DNA of 64,000 nucleotides, from NCBI RefSeq assembly GCF_020379485.1, contig NC_063448.1, forward strand, positions 16,267,726 through 16,331,725. The letters are read 5' to 3'. This DNA comes from Brassica napus. Lineage: Eukaryota; Streptophyta; Magnoliopsida; Brassicales; Brassicaceae. A program made the position numbers and the translations under genes. Positions 60,131-64,000 of the stretch are shown in pieces (position 1 is the first letter of the stretch; every line of letters starts with the position of its first letter). Under the pieces are notes generated by a model. It ran no database searches and was not told where the DNA came from. It saw nothing but the letters and a program-made list of their open reading frames with translations.

Positions 60131-60850
60131 AAACAATTTGATGAAGTTTACTACACACATCGGTTGTGGATGTTCTTCAGAGAAACTAAAGAGACTTAGG
60201 AGGACATTAGGAGAATGTTTCATTACATCAGGGAAAGGATGAAACTAAGGATCACGTTGAAGAAGAAGAGTGATCCTATGAAGTTTGCAATACCATGTAT
60301 GGTAAAAGGTGTTGAATTTCCCCCTGCACTCTGTGACACAGGAGCATCAGTCAGTATTCTACCTAAGGTTATGGCAGACCAGCTGGGTCTGAAAATAGAG
60401 CCCTCATTAGAATCTTTCACCTTCGTGGATCTTTCAGAAAGGAGCTCAGGAGGCATCATAAGAGACCTTGAGGTACAGATTGGTAATGCCCTTTCCCAGT
60501 AGATTTTCATGTTCTGGACATCAAGCTTAACTGGAACTCTTCACTTCTGCTTGGAAGAGCTTTCCTGGCTACAGTAGGAGCTGTATGTGACATGAACACC
60601 AACATATTATGTTTGACATTGACAGATCCAGACGTCCACTATAACCTAGTTCGAGTTGTGAGACAACAGGTCAACCTCGTGGAGCTTGGAAACGATCTTG
60701 GCTACATTGCAACATGCCACTGTGGAGCAGAGTACGAAACTGAGTACTCGGAATCGATCGATACAAACAGTATCATATCGATCGATTCCAATGAGTCACC
60801 GACGACCGATGAACGACGACCGATGAACGACGACCGATGAACGCTATCCC
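60130..60850 (+). pseudogene. Athila-type aspartic protease domain, copy with frameshift
   Basis: The frame at 60215-60502 carries PPALCDTGASVSILPKVMAD (catalytic DTGA), then FVDLSERSSGGIIRDLEVQ. After a stop at 60502 the text continues one frame over with LLLGRAFLATVGAVCDMNT (about 60550-60600) and LVRVVRQQVNLVELGNDLGY. This is the retropepsin of Athila elements. From about 60430 on it lies in the left copy of the 1.7-kb duplication. It ends in Ser-Ile-Asp repeats and a 14-bp tandem repeat. Confidence 0.8.
60801..60842 (+). repeat. 14-bp tandem repeat, three copies
   Basis: GACGACCGATGAAC at 60801, 60815 and 60829. The right copy of the large duplication has the unit once (62508), so the expansion is later. 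Confidence 0.95.
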
Positions 60851-60865
60851 ACATCGCTCGACGGG

Positions 60866-61828
60866 ATGCAACCGGTAGACCACTCCACATTACCAGATCA
60901 GTACTATCCAGACTTTGCCTTTCAACAACCCAAAAAGAACGGACGTGATGACTATTCCATAGGCAGTTGGGCAGATAGTGGATTCCATGAAAGCTTTGCA
61001 GTGGAGACTGTGATTCTTACATCCAATGAGGATCCTACTGAGGAGTATGATGAGGATTACTGGAAGGAAAGAGCTACAGAGATTGCTATGCAGGATGAAA
61101 GATATTCAACACATTCCTTCAACAACACGCCTGCACCATCGGTCAACAGAGTCTACTCAGCATCGGTTGATTCCCACCCTCATCTGGCAAAACAATCATC
61201 TGCATCGATCGATACCACACCTGGTACATCGATCGATATTAAAGCCACCGCCTCAGAAAAGGAAAAAGGGAATATTCCTATTCCAAATTGGTTTACCAGC
61301 ACTTATATAAGGAGTTTTGCACCCAAGAGTACTTCTCACGAAACAGAAGCAGAAAAGATGAATGCTCCCACACACCGATCGGAAGGAACATCCAAGAGAA
61401 GCATTCGATCCAAAAACCCTAATTCAGCAGAAAAACGTCTACCATCGATCGATACCCCAGTATCAACATCGATCGATTCTCATTCTAAACCTAAAATTTC
61501 TTTATCTACTAAGAATATGAGTATTGATTATGACTTTCTATTGCCTAATGAATTTGGTATTTTCAGGGACCAAGATGGCCATGCAAGAGCTATGGATGAA
61601 AGGATTCTACAAGTATCCAGAGAGGACATAACAGATATTGTTCAGTTGGCCAATGGAGTAGACAACTTGTTTACGCAGCAACGCAGCATTCCAGACAACA
61701 ATCCAGCTGTTCCAGACGGAAATTCAAGAGCAAACACAACAGAAATGGTTTCACACCAAACGTGCAAACTTGTTAGCCATACATCAATCGACAAGGATGC
61801 TCCACATCCACATCGCTCGACAGGGTAA
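60866..61828 (+). pseudogene. Athila-type Ser-Ile-Asp repeat ORF, left copy
   Basis: A 320-codon open frame with no catalytic motif. It reads TLPDQYYPDFAFQQPKKNG, an acidic stretch EEYDEDYWKERATE, and then repeats of Ser-Ile-Asp (SIDTTPGTSIDIKA, SIDTPVSTSIDSHS, TSIDKDAPH). Each SID is coded by TCGATCGAT, so the DNA is full of the palindrome ATCGATCGAT. Conserved-looking parts are FGIFRDQDGHARAMDERIL and VSREDITDIVQLANG. It is part of the Athila gag/protease polyprotein region. I know no function for this segment. No stop interrupts it, but flanking frames are broken. Confidence 0.6.
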
Positions 61829-62452
61829 CACCATCGTCATTCGATAAGGCACCTCTACCATCGATCGATAGACGTTACGAATGTGGACGTCGCGCTTATG
61901 ACAGCTATGGAGCCAGAAAGTTCAGATGGGAACAAAAGGGCGGATATGAAGTCTACAGAGACGAGTCTGGACATCCAAGAAGCGCAGCTGGTGAGATGAT
62001 TCCTATTACCAAGGACAACATCAGGAAAATTCTGGAGAGAGCATCCCTATTTGGAGAGGGTCACATATGTCTTCCAGAACATGCCACTTCCTACACACCT
62101 ACAAGACTGGCACCAGAGATCTACACCAAAGAGGACCTTTCAGAAAAGAAGCTCGGGAGGCATCATAAGAGACCTTGAGGTACAGATTGGTAATGCCGTT
62201 GTCCCAATAGATTTTCATGTCCTGGACATCAAGCTTAGCTGGAACTCTTCAGTTCTGCTTGGAAGAGCTTTCCTGGCTACAGTAGGAGCCGTATGTGTCA
62301 TGAACACCAACAGATTGTGTCTAACACTGATAGATCCAGACGTCCACTATGACCTAGTTCGAGTTGTGAGACAACAGGTAAAACTCGTGGAGCTTGGAAA
62401 TGATCTTGGCTACATTGCAGCATGCCATTGTAGAGCAGTGTACGAAACATAG
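61829..62452 (+). pseudogene. Athila ORF end of left copy joined to protease remnant of right copy
   Basis: 61870-62140 reads RRAYDSYGARKFRWEQKGGY and ITKDNIRKILERASL; then, at the duplication junction near 62137, the text switches to the protease region again (GIIRDLEVQIGNAVV, SVLLGRAFLATVGAVCVMNT) in another frame, to a stop at 62452. The catalytic DTGA is not in the right copy, since the duplication starts after it. Confidence 0.75.
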
Positions 62453-63845
62453 TACTCAGAATCGATCAACACTCACATTGCGTCATCGATCGATTCCAAT
62501 GAGTCACCGACGACCGATGAACACTATCCCACGTCGCTCGACGGGAAGCAACCGGTAGACCACTTCACATTACCAGATCAATGTTATCCAGACTTTGTCT
62601 TTCAACAACCCATCAAAAGAGGACGAAATGACTATTCAATAGGCAGTTGGGCAGACAATGAATTCCATGAAAGTTTTGCAGTAGATACTGTAATTCCTTC
62701 ATCCAATGAGGGTCCTACTGAGGAGTATGATGAGGATTACTAAAAGGAAATAGCTATAGAGACTGTTATGCAGGATGACAGATATTCAAGCCATTCCTTC
62801 AACAACAAGTCTCCACCATGGATCGACAGAGTCTACTCTCAGCATCAGTCGATACCCACCCTCCCAGCAAAACAATCTTATGCATCGATCGATACCATAC
62901 CTGGTACATCGATCGATATTAAAGCCGCCGCCTTTGAAAAGGAAAAAGGGAATATTCCAATTCCAAGTAGGTTTACCAATACTTATATAAGAAGTTTTAC
63001 ACCCCAGATTACTTCTCACGACACTGAAGCAGGAAAGATGAATGCTCCCACAAACCAATCAGAAGGAACATCAAGGAATAGCATTAAATCTAGAAACCCT
63101 AATTCAGCAGACAAACGTTTACCCTCGATCGATACTCCAGTATCAACGTCAATCGATTCTCATTCTAAACCTAAACTTTCTTTATTTACTAAAAAGAATA
63201 TGAGTATTGATTACGATTTTCTAACTCCTGATGAATTTGGTATTTTCAGGGACTCAGATAGCCAACCAAGAGCTATGGATGGAAGGATTTTACAAGTATC
63301 CAGAGAGGACATATCAGATATTCTTCAGTTGGCCAATGGACCAGACAACTTAGTTATGCAGGAACGCAGCATTCCAGACTACATTCCAGCTGTTCCAGAC
63401 GAATATCCAAGGGCCAACACAACAGAAATAGTTCACACCAATCGTGCCGACGAGTTGGCCAAGCATCGATCGACAATGTTGCTCCCACATCGTTCGACAG
63501 GGTAACACCAATGTCGCTCGGTAAGGCACCTTCACCATCGATTGACAGGCGTTACAAATTTGGACATCGCGCTTATGACATCTATAGAGCCAGAAAGTTC
63601 ATATGGGAACAGAAGGACGAATATGGTGTCTTCAGAGATGAGTTTGGATATGCAAGGAGCGTAGCTGGTGAGATGATCCATGTTACCAAGGACAACATCA
63701 GGAAAATTCTGGAGAGAGCATCCCTATTTGAAGAGAGTCACTTATGTCTTCCAGAACATGCCACTTCTTTCACACCTACAAAACTGGCACCAGATATCTA
63801 CATCAAGGATGAGATTAATGAGATGGTGACTGGTATTTGTGGAGC
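62137..63845 (+). repeat. 1.7-kb tandem duplication, right copy
   Basis: Parallel to 60430-62136. It ends where the sequence after IKDEINEMVTG continues into new DNA while the left copy is cut by the junction. Differences include single SID units changed and the single 14-bp unit. Confidence 0.9.
62768..63505 (+). pseudogene. Athila-type Ser-Ile-Asp repeat ORF, right copy
   Basis: 245 codons parallel to the left-copy ORF from its residue 75 on. It begins at an internal Met because a TAA near 62741 (after EEYDEDY) interrupts the longer frame. It keeps SIDTIPGTSIDIKA, SIDTPVSTSIDSHS, FGIFRDSDSQPRAMDGRIL and VSREDISDILQLANG. Similar conservation of both copies in these blocks suggests that the frame was under constraint before decay. 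Confidence 0.6.
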
Positions 63846-64000
63846 TCAGGAAAGCTAGGAGGTGAACTCAAGACATTGGTAGATGACACTTATCAGCCTT
63901 TCGACAGAGGTTACAATGAGCTTTTCAGAAGTATGTCAGAGATAAGGACAGAGATTGAGAGTATGCAGCACAACCTTGAGAAAGAAGCTATGACATCACC
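63511..64000 (+). pseudogene. Athila ORF downstream part, cut by window end
   Basis: 63511-63858 reads RRYKFGHRAYDIYRARKFIW, YGVFRDEFGYARSVAGEMI and LPEHATSFTPTKLAPDIY, then stops at 63858. One frame over, 63860-64000 continues with a helical Glu-rich segment (DRGYNELFRSMSEIRTEIES). The rest lies outside the window. Confidence 0.6.

Larger units (their letters stand above)
60430..62136 (+). repeat. 1.7-kb tandem duplication, left copy
   Basis: The phrase CTTTCAGAAA...GGAGGCATCATAAGAGACC at about 60434 recurs at about 62140. GAGTCACCGACGACCG at 60793 recurs at 62501. The two copies run in parallel at a spacing of about 1,707 bp for their whole length, with roughly ten percent differences. Confidence 0.9.

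Noticed and set aside
59812..60842. Possible CRISPR-like array
   Set aside because: The repeats are directly adjacent tandem units with no spacers, in a plant retrotransposon.
57986..64000. Possible envelope-like gene of an Athila element
   Set aside because: Only gag, protease and the SID-rich segment are recognisable; no signal peptide, membrane segment or RT/integrase is present in this part.

Overview
This is a nuclear plant window, very probably from a Brassica-type crucifer. The CACTA termini, the Athila-type sequence with ATCGATCGAT motifs and the host-gene protein matches (DUF1664, UTP20, NPF8, COBRA-like, ATG1) all recall Arabidopsis and Brassica. It is a heterochromatin-like mosaic of nested transposons with one apparently intact host gene.

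Layout. 1-1866: right end of a CACTA (En/Spm) element with a Ptta-type ORF, subterminal GTCGGAAT repeats and the terminal motif. 2011-2039: a run of 29 C. 2267-4313: degraded MuDR transposase. 4677-6711 (minus): intact multi-exon DUF1664 gene. 7172-21210 (minus): UTP20, the small-subunit processome scaffold, as a broken copy. It lacks its 5' end, carries a 5.7-kb Ty1/copia element (11748-17444) inside an exon, and has a frameshift and a premature stop. 21282-22101 (plus): NPF8 peptide/nitrate transporter fragment abutting the truncated UTP20 end. 22116-22727: TIR element rich in GCGGTTG. 25239-31041: a second copia element with perfect 5-bp target duplication. 33216-34189: Harbinger-type element with a Myb/SANT remnant. 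34262-34509: Stowaway MITE. 35327-35700: a third copia gag piece. 35709-39363: Athila LTRs in opposite orientations around minus-strand internal sequence. From 39364: a CACTA end. 40848-42742: a TIR-like element holding COBRA and ATG1 gene fragments. 44602-56998: a 12.4-kb Ty3/gypsy element of the Tat type with target duplication TAAAA, a hAT insertion in its 5' LTR and an intron-containing antisense gene between pol and the 3' LTR. 57838-64000: decayed Athila-type gag and protease ORFs with a 1.7-kb internal tandem duplication.

How the parts relate. The host genes lie in one orientation (DUF1664 downstream of UTP20, 460 bp apart). UTP20 is probably non-functional here, so a working copy should exist elsewhere, as is normal in polyploid-derived Brassica genomes. 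All autonomous-type elements have lesions. The features that most merit follow-up are the multi-gene Pack-type element, the antisense gene with its own TATA box inside the gypsy element, and the palindromic ATCGATCGAT motif shared by Athila LTRs and coding sequence, where it encodes Ser-Ile-Asp repeats. No rRNA, tRNA or CRISPR was seen.
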